From VAZQ01 sp035293945 (GTDB taxonomy: Bacteria; Pseudomonadota; Alphaproteobacteria; Rhizobiales; Xanthobacteraceae), in NCBI GenBank assembly GCA_035293945.1, contig DATGLV010000019.1:93701-157700 (forward strand): 64,000 bases of DNA. The letters run 5' to 3'. Positions 46,635 to 55,529 of the stretch are shown here, one piece after another. Below the pieces are notes generated by a model. That model saw only the letters and a program-made list of their open reading frames with translations. It had not been told where the DNA came from and made no database searches. The position numbers and the translations under genes were made by a program. How positions within the stretch are numbered: position 1 is the first letter of the stretch; the number at the start of each line of letters is the position of its first letter.

Positions 46635-47049
46635 TACTCTTCTGACCGCCCGCCCTGCGAGACTTGGTGAGATCGGGCAGGTAGTTCTTCAGGATGTCTC
46701 GGTCCTCCGCCAGCAGCTCCTCGATCCGAAGTTGGACCTCCGGAGCCTCGCCATAACGCTCAACTAGTGACAGAAGAAGCTTGATGGCCTTCTGATCGCC
46801 CCGCATGGCGTCGTTGGCGAGCTGCCTGAATGTGATTTCAAGTGTTGAGAGCCAGCATGTTTTGCCGTCTTTCGTTACGGCAACCCGCTGCGCGATGATC
46901 GCTTGCAGGATAGCGGCAGGAGAGCGAGTTCCCTTCGGGCGCCCCTTGGGGTTGCCGCTCTTGCCCGGCTTGAACTGCGTCTCTTTTGGGGGGCGGCCGT
47001 ACCCGACGTCCCTACGGGGTCGGGGCTTTGGCCTGTACCTTTCAATCAT
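46621..47049 (-). CDS. DUF5681 family protein
   Basis: A 142-residue protein that begins RPKPRPRRDVGYGRPPKETQ followed by FKPGKSGNPKGRPKGTRS. The F-K-P-G-x-S-G-N-P-x-G-R-P motif defines DUF5681. The rest is helical (ITFRQLANDAMRGDQKAIKL; LLAEDRDILKNYL). DUF5681 genes often stand directly upstream of terminase large-subunit genes, so it may play the small-subunit (DNA recognition) part; this is inference from position. It overlaps the terminase start and the end of the methyltransferase gene. Confidence 0.82.
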   Translation of the reverse strand: MIERYRPKPRPRRDVGYGRPPKETQFKPGKSGNPKGRPKGTRSPAAILQAIIAQRVAVTKDGKTCWLSTLEITFRQLANDAMRGDQKAIKLLLSLVERYGEAPEVQLRIEELLAEDRDILKNYLPDLTKSRRAGGQKSSGGA

Positions 47050-48481
47050 GGTCAGCCCCCCGCTCAGAAGCATTTGCGCGGGCTTCCGCCACCTCGTCGA
47101 AGATCAGTCCGGTTGACGCGAGGACCGCGTCCTTTCGCGTGTATCGTTGCCAGCGCGTGATTGCGACGTCGGCATAACGGGGGTCAATTTCGATGCAGAA
47201 CGCGCGGCGACCGATTTGCTCAGCCGCCAGGATGGTACTCCCTGATCCGGCAAAAGCATCGAGGATGATGGCTCCCCGGCGCGAGCAATCCCGCATCGCG
47301 TCGGCGATGAGCGCGACCGGCTTGACGGTCGGATGCATCTTGAGCTCGTCCATCCTGCCCGCGCGGAACGTGTTGGCTCCTGCATAGGTCCACACGTTGC
47401 TGCGCGAGCGTCCATGTTGGCCCAGCTCGAAAGTGTTTAGATGCGGCGCGCGGCCGCGCTTGTAGATAAATACTAGTTCGTGCTGGCTGCGGTAAAACGA
47501 TCCTTGTCCGGGCGTTGTCTTGACCCACACACAGATGTTTTTCAGTTCATCGTAGACCGAGGCGCCTGCTTCGAGCAGGTCACGAGCGTGACGCCAATCC
47601 ATGCAAACATATGTGATTCCGCCATCAATGGTGTAGCGGGCGCAAAGGGCCAGCACCTCCTGCAGGAACCGGACAAACTGTGCAGGGGTCATCTCGCCGG
47701 ACGCGACCTTGAACTCCCGATGGTGAACCCGCCCGCGGCCGCCCACGTGGCCTTGGACCTTGACGTTGTACGGCGGGTCGAGAAACGCCATCTCGGCCCT
47801 GCGCGACCCAAGCAATCGAACATAATTGTCTGAGTCGCGGGCGTCCCCGACCAGTAAGCGATGGTGCCCGAGAACAAAAAGGTCTCCGGCCTTCGCCACC
47901 GGCTCGTCCGGGAAATTCGGGATCTGGTCGGCTGGGTTATCTTGCTCGTCGGCATGGTCCGCGAATATCGAGTCAACCTCGCCCGGGTCGAAGCCGGTGA
48001 TGTCGAGGTCCAAGCCGATCTCGGGGAGCGCCACTTGCAGCTCCTCAAGCTCGGTCGCCAGCATTTCGCGGTCCCAACCGGCCTTCTCGGCGAGCTTGTT
48101 GTCCGCGAGCATGTAGGCGCGCACCTCGGTCTCAGTCAGGTGGGACAACCGGATGATCGGGATTTGTTTCAAACGCAGAAGTTTGGCAGCCTCGTTTCGC
48201 GCGTGCCCGGCTACGATTCGACCGCGATCATCGATGAGCACCGGATTGGTGAAGCCGAACCGCGCCATCGATTCCGCGATCTGACGGATCTGCTTCTTGG
48301 AATGGGTCCGGGCGTTGCGCTTCGCGGGCTTCAAGCTTTCGGGCGGGACCATGTCGACTGCCCACGACATCCGGGGCCCCGGTCGTTCGCCAACGCCGCC
48401 ATCAGTGGCGCTGTGCAGGCGATCAGAAACTCGACTATGAGTTTCAATTCGGCGCTTGGCCGTTGTTGCACGATTGATCAT
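47042..48481 (-). CDS. ParB-N/DNA methyltransferase fusion
   Basis: A 479-residue protein. Residues ~45-135 form a ParB/Srx-like domain (PAKRNARTHSKKQIRQIAES, IDDRGRIVAGHARNEAAKLL). The rest is a class beta DNA amino-methyltransferase: motif IV DPPYNV near 233 (AEMAFLDPPYNVKVQGH), a target-recognition part, then motif X/I (HPTVKPVALIADAM, ILDAFAGSGSTILAAEQIGR and RAFCIEIDPRY). It would methylate adenine N6 or cytosine N4. Such ParB-methylase fusions are common in phages and rarely have a cognate nuclease; here it may protect the element or mark DNA for packaging. Confidence 0.9.
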   Translation of the reverse strand: MINRATTAKRRIETHSRVSDRLHSATDGGVGERPGPRMSWAVDMVPPESLKPAKRNARTHSKKQIRQIAESMARFGFTNPVLIDDRGRIVAGHARNEAAKLLRLKQIPIIRLSHLTETEVRAYMLADNKLAEKAGWDREMLATELEELQVALPEIGLDLDITGFDPGEVDSIFADHADEQDNPADQIPNFPDEPVAKAGDLFVLGHHRLLVGDARDSDNYVRLLGSRRAEMAFLDPPYNVKVQGHVGGRGRVHHREFKVASGEMTPAQFVRFLQEVLALCARYTIDGGITYVCMDWRHARDLLEAGASVYDELKNICVWVKTTPGQGSFYRSQHELVFIYKRGRAPHLNTFELGQHGRSRSNVWTYAGANTFRAGRMDELKMHPTVKPVALIADAMRDCSRRGAIILDAFAGSGSTILAAEQIGRRAFCIEIDPRYADVAITRWQRYTRKDAVLASTGLIFDEVAEARANASERGADHD

Positions 48482-48570
48482 TCCTGGTTCCTCAGTCGGT
48501 TGGATCAGAATTTCTGCGGGCTTCTGGTCTTAGGCCCGGTGTCTCTGGACTGTCGTGACCCGGCCCGTTG

Positions 48571-49218
48571 TCAGCTCCGTCCCCGAGGGCGCGGCTCGGT
48601 ACGCTTCAGCTGCTCAGAAAGTTTGTGCGCCGGAGTCGCGACCTCGAACATCGTAAAGGCGCCGGCTCCGCCCTTGACATTTCCAGCGGATTTCATGGCC
48701 TCCGCTACTCCCCGGCACACCGCGGACAAAACGAGCTCACCTCCGTCACTCGGACCGCTCCACGGTCGTGAGATTATCGTCAGCAAGACCGGATCCGTGT
48801 TGTCGAAAGCGAAGTCGCCCTCTTTCGCTTCTCGACGGAGTCGTTCGTGATCGAAAAGCTCCTCGGGGTTCTGCTTAAGAATTCTAAGGTGCTCCTTTTC
48901 TAACTCCGGCCTTATGCGACGCATAACCGAAACTGCGAACCCCTGCGGCCATCCGTGCTGCATCAAAAGAAGTCCAATTAGCAACGCGAAGGCCTCATAT
49001 TCTGAGAACCAGATTTCCACTCCACTGCCTGGGGCTTCGGAACTGTAGAAGGCGTATTGCGCAAGCTCTGGATCGGAAGAGCGTGGCGTGCGCCTACGTT
49101 CACGATCGTTCTCAAGCAGACGCTTCAGCCGAGTGCGGACTTCCGAACTGGGTTCCGTTGCCCGTGGCTCCAGCACACGCGAAATGGCCTCCTCGAGCTG
49201 GTTACGCTTGAATTGCAT
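48571..49218 (-). CDS. Hypothetical protein of the recombinase/terminase cassette
   Basis: A 215-residue soluble protein, mostly helical, rich in Arg and Glu (LEEAISRVLEPRATEPSSEV; RTRLKRLLENDRERRRTPRS; FALLIGLLLMQHGWPQGFAV; EKEHLRILKQNPEELFDHER). No domain recognised. It lies 90 bases upstream of the methyltransferase on the same strand and is probably the first gene of the cassette. It might be a regulator or small structural protein, but nothing in the sequence tells. Confidence 0.6.
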   Translation of the reverse strand: MQFKRNQLEEAISRVLEPRATEPSSEVRTRLKRLLENDRERRRTPRSSDPELAQYAFYSSEAPGSGVEIWFSEYEAFALLIGLLLMQHGWPQGFAVSVMRRIRPELEKEHLRILKQNPEELFDHERLRREAKEGDFAFDNTDPVLLTIISRPWSGPSDGGELVLSAVCRGVAEAMKSAGNVKGGAGAFTMFEVATPAHKLSEQLKRTEPRPRGRS

Positions 49219-49311
49219 AAACCCTAACTACAGGTTTCATTTAAGGGGGTCAATCAGCGCAGGCAGATGGTGGGAGCGCGGCGTCTCTGGCGGGCTCACT
49301 GAATCCGCAGC

Positions 49312-49472
49312 CAAAATTCCCTGTTCTGACCAAAAAATTCCCTGTTCCATGGCGTAGGGAATTCGCCCGCAAGCCCCTCACATTACTGGTGCATTTGCGC
49401 GCGCCTGGGGCCGACTAGGCCGCGAATTTGAGAATTTCCCTGTTCTTTTCCCTGTTTGCAGGGAATTCTGCC
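49312..49472. repeat. Cluster of TTCCCTGTT repeats
   Basis: Four copies of TTCCCTGTT (from 49318, 49338, and two near 49436-49456) with inverse partners (AGGGAATTC near 49356, GGGAATTCT near 49461). The block lies between the cassette and a broken IS481 element. Its origin is unclear; it may be a relic of an element end. Confidence 0.5.
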
Positions 49473-49519
49473 CCAGACTGGTTCGCAACAAACTGCGTCG
49501 TCAGCCAGCCGGTGCGGGT

Positions 49520-50405
49520 CCGTTCTGGACACATGGGTTACGGTTTATACCGGAGACATGGGTAACACTTTTGAGGGGTCGCGTCATTGAGGCGCGCGAA
49601 GCCGCTCGCTCGCTACAGCGCTGTTGGGGGCGCGCTCGCGAGCGGCTTCGCTGGCGAGACGTTTTTGCCAGAGGCGGTGACCAGCATTTTTGGTCCGAAG
49701 GGGTTTTCGACCGGCTCGAGCCTGCATGCCTCGTTATCGAAGTATCCGAGATCATAGTCCATGAAGCTGACGAGCCAGATGTGCTCGCTCACCTGCTTGA
49801 TGCCGACGCTTTGACCGGCGAAGACGGTGCTGAGATTGATTTTGCGTCGATTGAAGCAGATGCGCCCGCACGAGGTGACGGTGACGACTTTGTCGTGGAA
49901 CGGGTAATCGAGCTCTGGCAGGCCGCGGTAAGGTCGCGTTGAAGGCACGTAGAGCTCCGCCGGATAACGCATGCCGAGCGCTTGGTGCGGCCTCTCGTTA
50001 TTGAAGCATTTGACGAAGTCGTCGAACTTGGCTTGCTGCTGCAGGAAGTTGCTGCCGGCCGGCTTGGTGGTTTCGAGCTTCAAGGTCAGATGCATGCGTT
50101 CGTGGCGGCCGTTCTGCTGCGGATGGCCCGGCTTGATACGCTCGATCTCGATGCCGAGCCGCAGCCACCAGACCGAGAGCTTAGAGAGGTTGAAGAGGGA
50201 ATTCGGGCTAGCGAAAGGAACGCCATTATCGGTGCGGATCGCCTTGGGCAGGCCAAATTCCTTGAAGACGGCCTCGAACACTTCGAAGGCATAGGCCTCC
50301 TTTGTGGTGGAAAGCGCCTCGCAGGCAAAGATGTAGCGGCTGGCGGGTCGGTGATCGTGAGCGGATAGCAATAGCGCCGGTCGGCGAGCATGAACTCGCC
50401 TTTCT
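49520..50405 (-). mobile_element. IS481-family insertion sequence, truncated and frameshifted
   Basis: The minus strand holds the integrase core of an IS481-type transposase. One frame reads MLADRRYCYPLTITD (from 50391). After one lost base near 50365 it goes on as ASRYIFACEALSTTKEAYAF, then LPKAIRTDNGVPFAS, IKPGHPQQNGRHERMHLTLK and FNNERPHQALGM. The second and third catalytic acidic residues (D in RTDNG, E in GRHER) are present. The 5' part with the HTH is missing. The end region has CGGAGACATGGGTAACA (near 49556-49572) and CATGGGTTACGG, the typical tip of such elements. No longer active. Confidence 0.75.
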
Positions 50406-50637
50406 TAGGGCGTTTCGCCTGGGCTCAGGACTTCGCGCGATTTCCCCAGTTTGGCATGAGCGCCGACGGTCTCTGCGGCGGGAACTTCAGGCGCATCCAG
50501 CCATATGGTCGATTTTCTCATTACGCGTCTCTGCGCTTGAATTTTCAATATCCAAATCTGAGTTAGGAGACTTGGTTCGAAGCCACTGAGAACGGCTCGA
50601 CTTTTCGCCATTCACGATGGCCGATAGCAATGCGTCC

Positions 50638-50865
50638 TCAGTGAATCGTCTTGCCCGAGTGAACCATTAATGAAAGCTCGATACTTTCTATAACGTCTAC
50701 CTCCGTGGCCAAAGATCGGGCGGACATCGATTCGCTCTCGATGGCCAAGCCAATCCATCTGTTCCTCACCTGCCTGAGAGCCGAACGCACGTCCGAATCG
50801 CTGACCCAGGATATCCAACGCTCGCAGATCGCCGCCTTTTCGAGGAATTGCTGCTGTTTTTTCAT
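50638..50865 (-). CDS. Hypothetical protein, 75 aa
   Basis: A short frame from ATG 50865: MKKQQQFLEKAAICERWISW and ALRQVRNRWIGLAIESESMS are the clearest parts, a helical protein that ends SLMVHSGKTIH. The pattern with FLEKAA and LRQVR-x-RWI-x-LA is reminiscent of the many small helical proteins of Bradyrhizobium. No signal peptide. Function unknown. Confidence 0.45.
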   Translation of the reverse strand: MKKQQQFLEKAAICERWISWVSDSDVRSALRQVRNRWIGLAIESESMSARSLATEVDVIESIELSLMVHSGKTIH

Positions 50866-51480
50866 GCCAAACCTGCCGGGCTTCGGACGCCGACACAAGT
50901 CGTGAAGATAACATCTGAAGCAACGCCGAGTTCCCGGCACCCGCTCCCGCGGCACTTTGTTTGCTAGCTGCAGACAACGGCCATTATCAATGGGCTGCAT
51001 CGCGCTGGTCTCGAGTCCGAGGTGCTGTTCACGACCAAGTGGCCATTACTCCTCGCGCCCCAAGCTGGCCGATTTTGGTTACTCGCGGCTTACGATACAT
51101 CAAGCATCGACGATCAATGCCCATTCTCAGGGGAGCATTACGCGCCGGCTGCAGGAGGGGTTCTACCGACGGGAAAGCAGGTGGCTGTCTGCGACAGCAT
51201 TAAATGCGGATCGCTCCGCTCGGGTTCTGGTGCCGCCGGCAAGGATTGAGCTTAACTCCCTTAAGGCAGGTGGGCGCATGAGGAACCGCGCCGTTGCTCG
51301 CACGTTTGATTGACTAAATCAGCATCGGCTAGCCAGTAAAGCGCAAAGCGGCCGCGCTGCTGATGTCTGCCTGCCTAGTCCCACAGATTGATAGAATGGA
51401 ACTACAGACAAACCGACGCTGGCCCTCAATGGAGTTGGCCATTCCGTACGAACCCGAGAGCCATCGAGGTAGCCAGCCGC
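50866..51480. other. Intergenic region
   Basis: About 600 bases with no frame that I trust as coding on either strand. Confidence 0.4.
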
Positions 51481-51942
51481 ATGAACAAGGTGACTCGGTA
51501 CGTAGTAAGCTCAGTCCAGGCCAAAACCGGTCTCAGCAGCAGCGTTTTAATCGGTTATGCCGCGCAGTGCGCATTTGCTTTGCTCACAGGGGCGCTGGGT
51601 CTCGCAACGATCTTCTTCGTCTTCTCGGACTGGCTCGGCTATGGCCCCACTTTAACGTCCGCCGGAATGTTTTTGGCCTGCTGTATGTTGTTGGTGGCGA
51701 GTATCGCTTGGACCAAGGGCGCCAAGTCCCGCACCGTCGAAAAAGCCCAAAGAGAATTGAGCGGGCCGCCTGTCCTACCATTCCTCAGTCCACCGCTGCT
51801 GAACGCTGGCATTCAGATCGGAAGACGCATGGGCTGGCGAAGGTTTTTGCCGACGGTGCTTCTCGTCATCCTGGTCGGCGGGGCGGCGACGGAATGGACG
51901 CGGCGGCGCAATAACCGAGATTCAGGCAAGCAAAGCGGTTGA
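51481..51942 (+). CDS. Two-plus-one-helix membrane protein of unknown function
   Basis: A 153-residue protein that starts MNKVTRYVVSSVQAKTGLSS. Hydrophobic segments: VLIGYAAQCAFALLTGALGL and ATIFFVF (~20-45), LTSAGMFLACCMLLVASIAW (~58-77) and a C-terminal helix FLPTVLLVILVGGAATEW (~125-143). The first Met of the longer frame is not used because the conserved-looking part starts here. It may belong to the small rhizobial phage-holin-like or YqjE-like membrane proteins, but I am not sure. Confidence 0.6.
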   Translation: MNKVTRYVVSSVQAKTGLSSSVLIGYAAQCAFALLTGALGLATIFFVFSDWLGYGPTLTSAGMFLACCMLLVASIAWTKGAKSRTVEKAQRELSGPPVLPFLSPPLLNAGIQIGRRMGWRRFLPTVLLVILVGGAATEWTRRRNNRDSGKQSG

Positions 51943-52030
51943 TTTCGAGGGAACGCAGGAACTTTCCGAATTCGCTCAGCGTTGAGCGTCCAGAGTTGCG
52001 TGGAGCCTTATCGCTGGCGAGGAGCGAAGA

Positions 52031-52168
52031 ATGGCAAACATCTCCCCTGGTCCTCCCCGGCGTCTTCCTGGATTGAACAAGCGCGTCTCTCTTCGGATGT
52101 GCGTAGCGCTGGGCGTCGCTGTCTTCATTGCAGTCGGCGCGATCTACTACATATTCAGCCTGTCGTAA
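52031..52168 (+). CDS. Small single-span membrane protein, 45 aa
   Basis: A short gene with a good ribosome-binding site (GGAGCGAAGA directly before the ATG). The protein starts MANISPGPPRRLPGLNKRVS and ends in one transmembrane helix (CVALGVAVFIAVGAIYYIF). A Pro/Arg-rich cytoplasmic head with a C-terminal anchor is typical of stress-linked small membrane proteins. Function unknown. Confidence 0.6.
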   Translation: MANISPGPPRRLPGLNKRVSLRMCVALGVAVFIAVGAIYYIFSLS

Positions 52169-52321
52169 GGGCGCGCGGGAATTTTGAAGTGCTCGGTGCT
52201 GCCAATTGTAAGTCCGTGAAGAGGGCTCGCGCGACGGTGCCGTTTTGAGGATCGGCCCGCAAGCTTGACCCGACCTAGCTTCCATTCTGAGCCAGCCCTT
52301 GACGCCAGAAGCTTCGCGATT

Positions 52322-53635
52322 TCAAAGAAGCTGTCCGGCCAGCATTCCCGCCGTCGCGACTGCCATCACGGCGGTCGCCAACCAGCCGATGATTCGCAAT
52401 GGTCCGGAAATCCGAAATTTTCCCATGATCGCCCGGTTGGTCGTTATGAGCATCATTATGCTCATAACCGGGACAGCCACGACACCGTTGATCACGGCAC
52501 TCCAGAACAGAGCCTTGATCGGGTCGACAGGAAGGAAATTGATGGCGGAGCCGCCGAGCGTGGCAAGCGCGAGCGTCGCGTAAAAGGCAACAGCATCCTT
52601 GGGCTTGCGGGCCAGGCCGATAGGCCAGCCGCGTGCCTCTCCGAGCGCATAAGCAGCCGACCCGGCGAGAACCGGGACAGACAGCAAGCCGGTTCCGACG
52701 ATGCCGAGGGCGAATACCGCAAACGCAAAGCTCCCAGCAATTGGCCGCAAGGCTTCAGCCGCTTGGCTGGATGTATCGATCTCAGTGATGCCGGCCACGT
52801 GCAGCGTGGCTGCTGTGGTGACAATGATGGCGAGCCCGACGAGATTGGACAAGGCCATACCTACATACGTGTCGAGCCGGATACGCTCCAACGCGTCCGG
52901 CCCCTGGCTGGGGCTTTTGACGAGCGGCTCGCGCTCGGGCACGGCCTTGATATCCTCCACTTCCTGGGACGCCTGCCAGAAGAACAAATAGGGGCTGATG
53001 GTGGTGCCTAAAATGGCAACGACGGTGGTCCAAAAATCTACGTCTGAGGAAACAGTTGGGATGAACAAGCCACGTGCGAGCTCATCCCAATGCACTTTCA
53101 CGACCAGCGCGGTCATGAAATAGGCAAACAGTGATACCGTCAGCCATTTCAACACCGAAACGTATTTGGTGTACTGCATCAGAATTTGCGTGCCCGAACA
53201 GAACAAGCCATAGAAAATCACGTACAGCAGGGGCGAGCCGCCAATGACAAGGCCCGTGGCATCTCCCATCGCGCCGAGGTCGGCTGCGATGTTGATCGTA
53301 TTAGCAACGAACAGCAGCAGCACGATGATCTGCAACACCCAGTTGGGATAAAATTTGCGCAGATTGCCGGCAATTCCACGTCCGGTGGTTCGTCCGATCC
53401 GGCCGCTGATTTCTTGAATGACCACCATCAGCGGATAGCTGAACAGCATCGTCCAGCTGATGGCGAATCCGAACTGCGCGCCAGCCTGAGAATATGTACC
53501 GATGCCGCTCGGATCGTCGTCGGACGCGCCGGTGATAAGTCCAGGTCCCAAGAGACCGAGCAGACGCGGCTTGCTCGGCTCGACAACGGCGCTTCGCTTA
53601 GCTTCTGCTGCCGCTCGCGACATGGGTCCCTTCAA
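52322..53635 (-). CDS. Nramp-related metal-ion transporter with non-canonical site
   Basis: A 437-residue, ~11-helix membrane protein of the LeuT fold (GLITGASDDDPSGIGTYSQA; VVIQEISGRIGRTTGRGI; IINIAADLGAMG-like NTINIAADLGAM; ILGTTISPYLFFWQASQEVE). In classical Nramp Mn2+/Fe2+ transporters helix 1 has DPGN and helix 6 has A-x-x-M-P-H. Here these are DPSG and ISPYLF, so the metal-coordinating Asn and Met are missing. Relatives with such changes (Nramp-related transporters) move other ions or have no metal transport. It is annotated as Nramp by fold only. A decayed copy of part of this gene lies at 61265. Confidence 0.88.
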   Translation of the reverse strand: MKGPMSRAAAEAKRSAVVEPSKPRLLGLLGPGLITGASDDDPSGIGTYSQAGAQFGFAISWTMLFSYPLMVVIQEISGRIGRTTGRGIAGNLRKFYPNWVLQIIVLLLFVANTINIAADLGAMGDATGLVIGGSPLLYVIFYGLFCSGTQILMQYTKYVSVLKWLTVSLFAYFMTALVVKVHWDELARGLFIPTVSSDVDFWTTVVAILGTTISPYLFFWQASQEVEDIKAVPEREPLVKSPSQGPDALERIRLDTYVGMALSNLVGLAIIVTTAATLHVAGITEIDTSSQAAEALRPIAGSFAFAVFALGIVGTGLLSVPVLAGSAAYALGEARGWPIGLARKPKDAVAFYATLALATLGGSAINFLPVDPIKALFWSAVINGVVAVPVMSIMMLITTNRAIMGKFRISGPLRIIGWLATAVMAVATAGMLAGQLL

Positions 53636-53704
53636 ATTGTCCCGAGCCAGCCCTGCGTGAAAGCAGAAGCGTCGCTCCTCAGCAGGATTGCGGGAGTACC
53701 AGAC

Positions 53705-53791
53705 TTAATGGTGCCAGAATAGGGCCAGCAGGAGGATGATCGGCAAGGGGATTCCCAGCAACCACAATAGCAAACCACGACCAAAACCCAC
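53705..53791 (-). CDS. 28-residue hydrophobic peptide
   Basis: Read from GTG 53791 after a GGAGG site (53796-53800): GFGRGLLLWLLGIPLPIILL, then LALFWHH. It is a single hydrophobic helix with a Gly/Pro hinge, a type of tiny membrane protein seen widely in Bradyrhizobium and relatives. The ribosome-binding site and the clean stop support a real gene. It has the same strand as the Nramp-like gene, ~70 bases upstream of it, and may be co-transcribed. Confidence 0.6.
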   Translation of the reverse strand: MGFGRGLLLWLLGIPLPIILLLALFWHH

Positions 53792-54048
53792 GATAGCCTC
53801 CTTTTCTCAGCCGGCGATTAAACGTTTTATATTTAGGTTTGGTTCCAAACCAACGGGTCTCGCGAGCCAGCGCCTGCCATCTGTGATCTTCAGTGATATT
53901 GGGCGAGCCGGAGGCGAGCACCGGCGAGCGGTTGCCCGCCCGCAGTCAAAAGCATTCGCGCGCACGGACATTGTCAGAGTACAAACAACAAAGAACAATG
54001 CCGGGGAATTGGCGCGGTGATTGGATCAGCTCGCACCGCTAAATAAAA

Positions 54049-55248
54049 TCAGGCCGCCTTACCGACTGTATCTGCCATCACGGCGCCGCGGGCACCCAGT
54101 GGCTCGTCGTGTTCCACGGTCGAGTCCTTGGCTGTTTGATGCTCGATCTCGGAGTTTAGTTGGGCGCCAAAGAGAATGACGATGCAGGAGACCCACATCC
54201 ACATCATCAATCCGATGCCAGCACCCAAGGAGCCGTAGGTCACATCATAATGCGCATATTCCGAGAGATATAACGACAATAGAGCCGAGCCCCCAAGCCA
54301 CGCCACCGCGGCAAAGACGCTCCCGACAGACAGCCACTGCCAGCGGGGTTCACGGCGGCTCGGACCATAACGGTAGATCATCGCCAGACCCAAGATCACA
54401 AATACCAGCAATAACGGCCAGCGCGCAAAACGGAAAAGGGCATCAGTAATACTCGCAAGCCCCAGATGATTGAGGGCGATCGGCAACACGACGACAGCGC
54501 CGAGCGCCAGGAGGGCGGAACCGATCGCCGCGAGGGTGAAAGCAAGAGAAACAAGGTTAAGCTTGATGAAGCCACGCTTTTCCTTTTCCTCGTACACCAC
54601 ATTGAGGGCGTCTATGATCGCCTTCATGCCGGCATTGGCGCTCCACAGCGACAATACAAGGCCAATCACAAAACCGAAGCCCAGCTTGGCGCCACTCTTA
54701 GCGGTGAGCCGGACGATCTGCTCATGAATGATGTCGATGGCGTTGCCGGGGAGGATGCCGCCAAGGCTCGCCAGATGGTCATTGATGGCCGAGGCGTTGC
54801 CGAAGAGCCCGTACAACGAAACCAGGGCCGTCACGGCCGGGAACAGCGCGAGGAGACCGTAGAAGACCACGCCGGCAGCCACGGCCAACAGTCGGTCTTC
54901 ACCGATCTGCTGATACGCTCGCCACAGAATGTCTTTCCAGCCGCGCAGCGGAATTTGCCACGGGGCGTCCGCGTGCCGCCCGCGTTTCGGCTCCTGGGCC
55001 CGCTTGTGTTGGACAGCTCGCGGCTCGTCATTGCTGCGGCGGGTACCAAAAGCTCCTGTAGCTGGTCTGGCAAGGCCGCTCTCCGCTACCGAGCGCGGCA
55101 GCAAGAATGCGATTACCAAAAGGGCGGCCGCGCACAAAAACACCCAGTACTCCGCAGGAGAAAGCGCCGCCGGCCGCTCTTCATACCGAACGGTGCCGGA
55201 GCGTGCTGGGCGGGCGGTGCTATGCCGGGTAGGAGTTAGACGGATCAC
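54049..55248 (-). CDS. YihY/BrkB-family inner-membrane protein
   Basis: A 399-residue protein. An N-terminal cytoplasmic/linker part with one early hydrophobic segment (EYWVFLCAAALLVIAFLLP) is followed by the six-helix YihY domain (~110-375): DRLLAVAAGVVFYGLLALFP, GFGFVIGLVLSLWSANAGMK, AIIDALNVVYEEKEKRGFIK, VGSVFAAVAWLGGSALLSLY and SLGAGIGLMMWMWVSCIVIL. The A-x-x-F-Y-x-L-A-L-F-P and W-S-A-N-x-G motifs are diagnostic. Despite the old RNase BN label this family is an uncharacterised membrane protein. It diverges from the ROK gene. Confidence 0.9.
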   Translation of the reverse strand: MIRLTPTRHSTARPARSGTVRYEERPAALSPAEYWVFLCAAALLVIAFLLPRSVAESGLARPATGAFGTRRSNDEPRAVQHKRAQEPKRGRHADAPWQIPLRGWKDILWRAYQQIGEDRLLAVAAGVVFYGLLALFPAVTALVSLYGLFGNASAINDHLASLGGILPGNAIDIIHEQIVRLTAKSGAKLGFGFVIGLVLSLWSANAGMKAIIDALNVVYEEKEKRGFIKLNLVSLAFTLAAIGSALLALGAVVVLPIALNHLGLASITDALFRFARWPLLLVFVILGLAMIYRYGPSRREPRWQWLSVGSVFAAVAWLGGSALLSLYLSEYAHYDVTYGSLGAGIGLMMWMWVSCIVILFGAQLNSEIEHQTAKDSTVEHDEPLGARGAVMADTVGKAA

Positions 55249-55529
55249 GGGCAGAAGCCTCCGGACCCACCATGAACGCTCAAAGGTTTCGGCAAGTTTC
55301 GAGCCGGGAGAACAAAGTCCTTATCGAACGTTTATCCTCGGCCACTCGAAATGGAGAACTCTACCGCCGATCAGGTCGGCGCGGCCCAATGAGGCTGCGA
55401 CAAGGGGAGACTGCAAGTCTAAAGCTCCGTTGCCATCGCACGCCGTCTTTCTCCATTCGCAGCGAGGAACCGAGCTTCTTGGGAAGTGTTGAAGCAGGCC
55501 GCCTAGGCGGCTCATTTCGCGAGGCGAGA
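55249..55529. other. Divergent intergenic region
   Basis: About 280 bases between the YihY and ROK genes. A longer upstream frame exists for ROK, but its composition is not coding-like. Promoters for both genes should be here. Confidence 0.4.
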
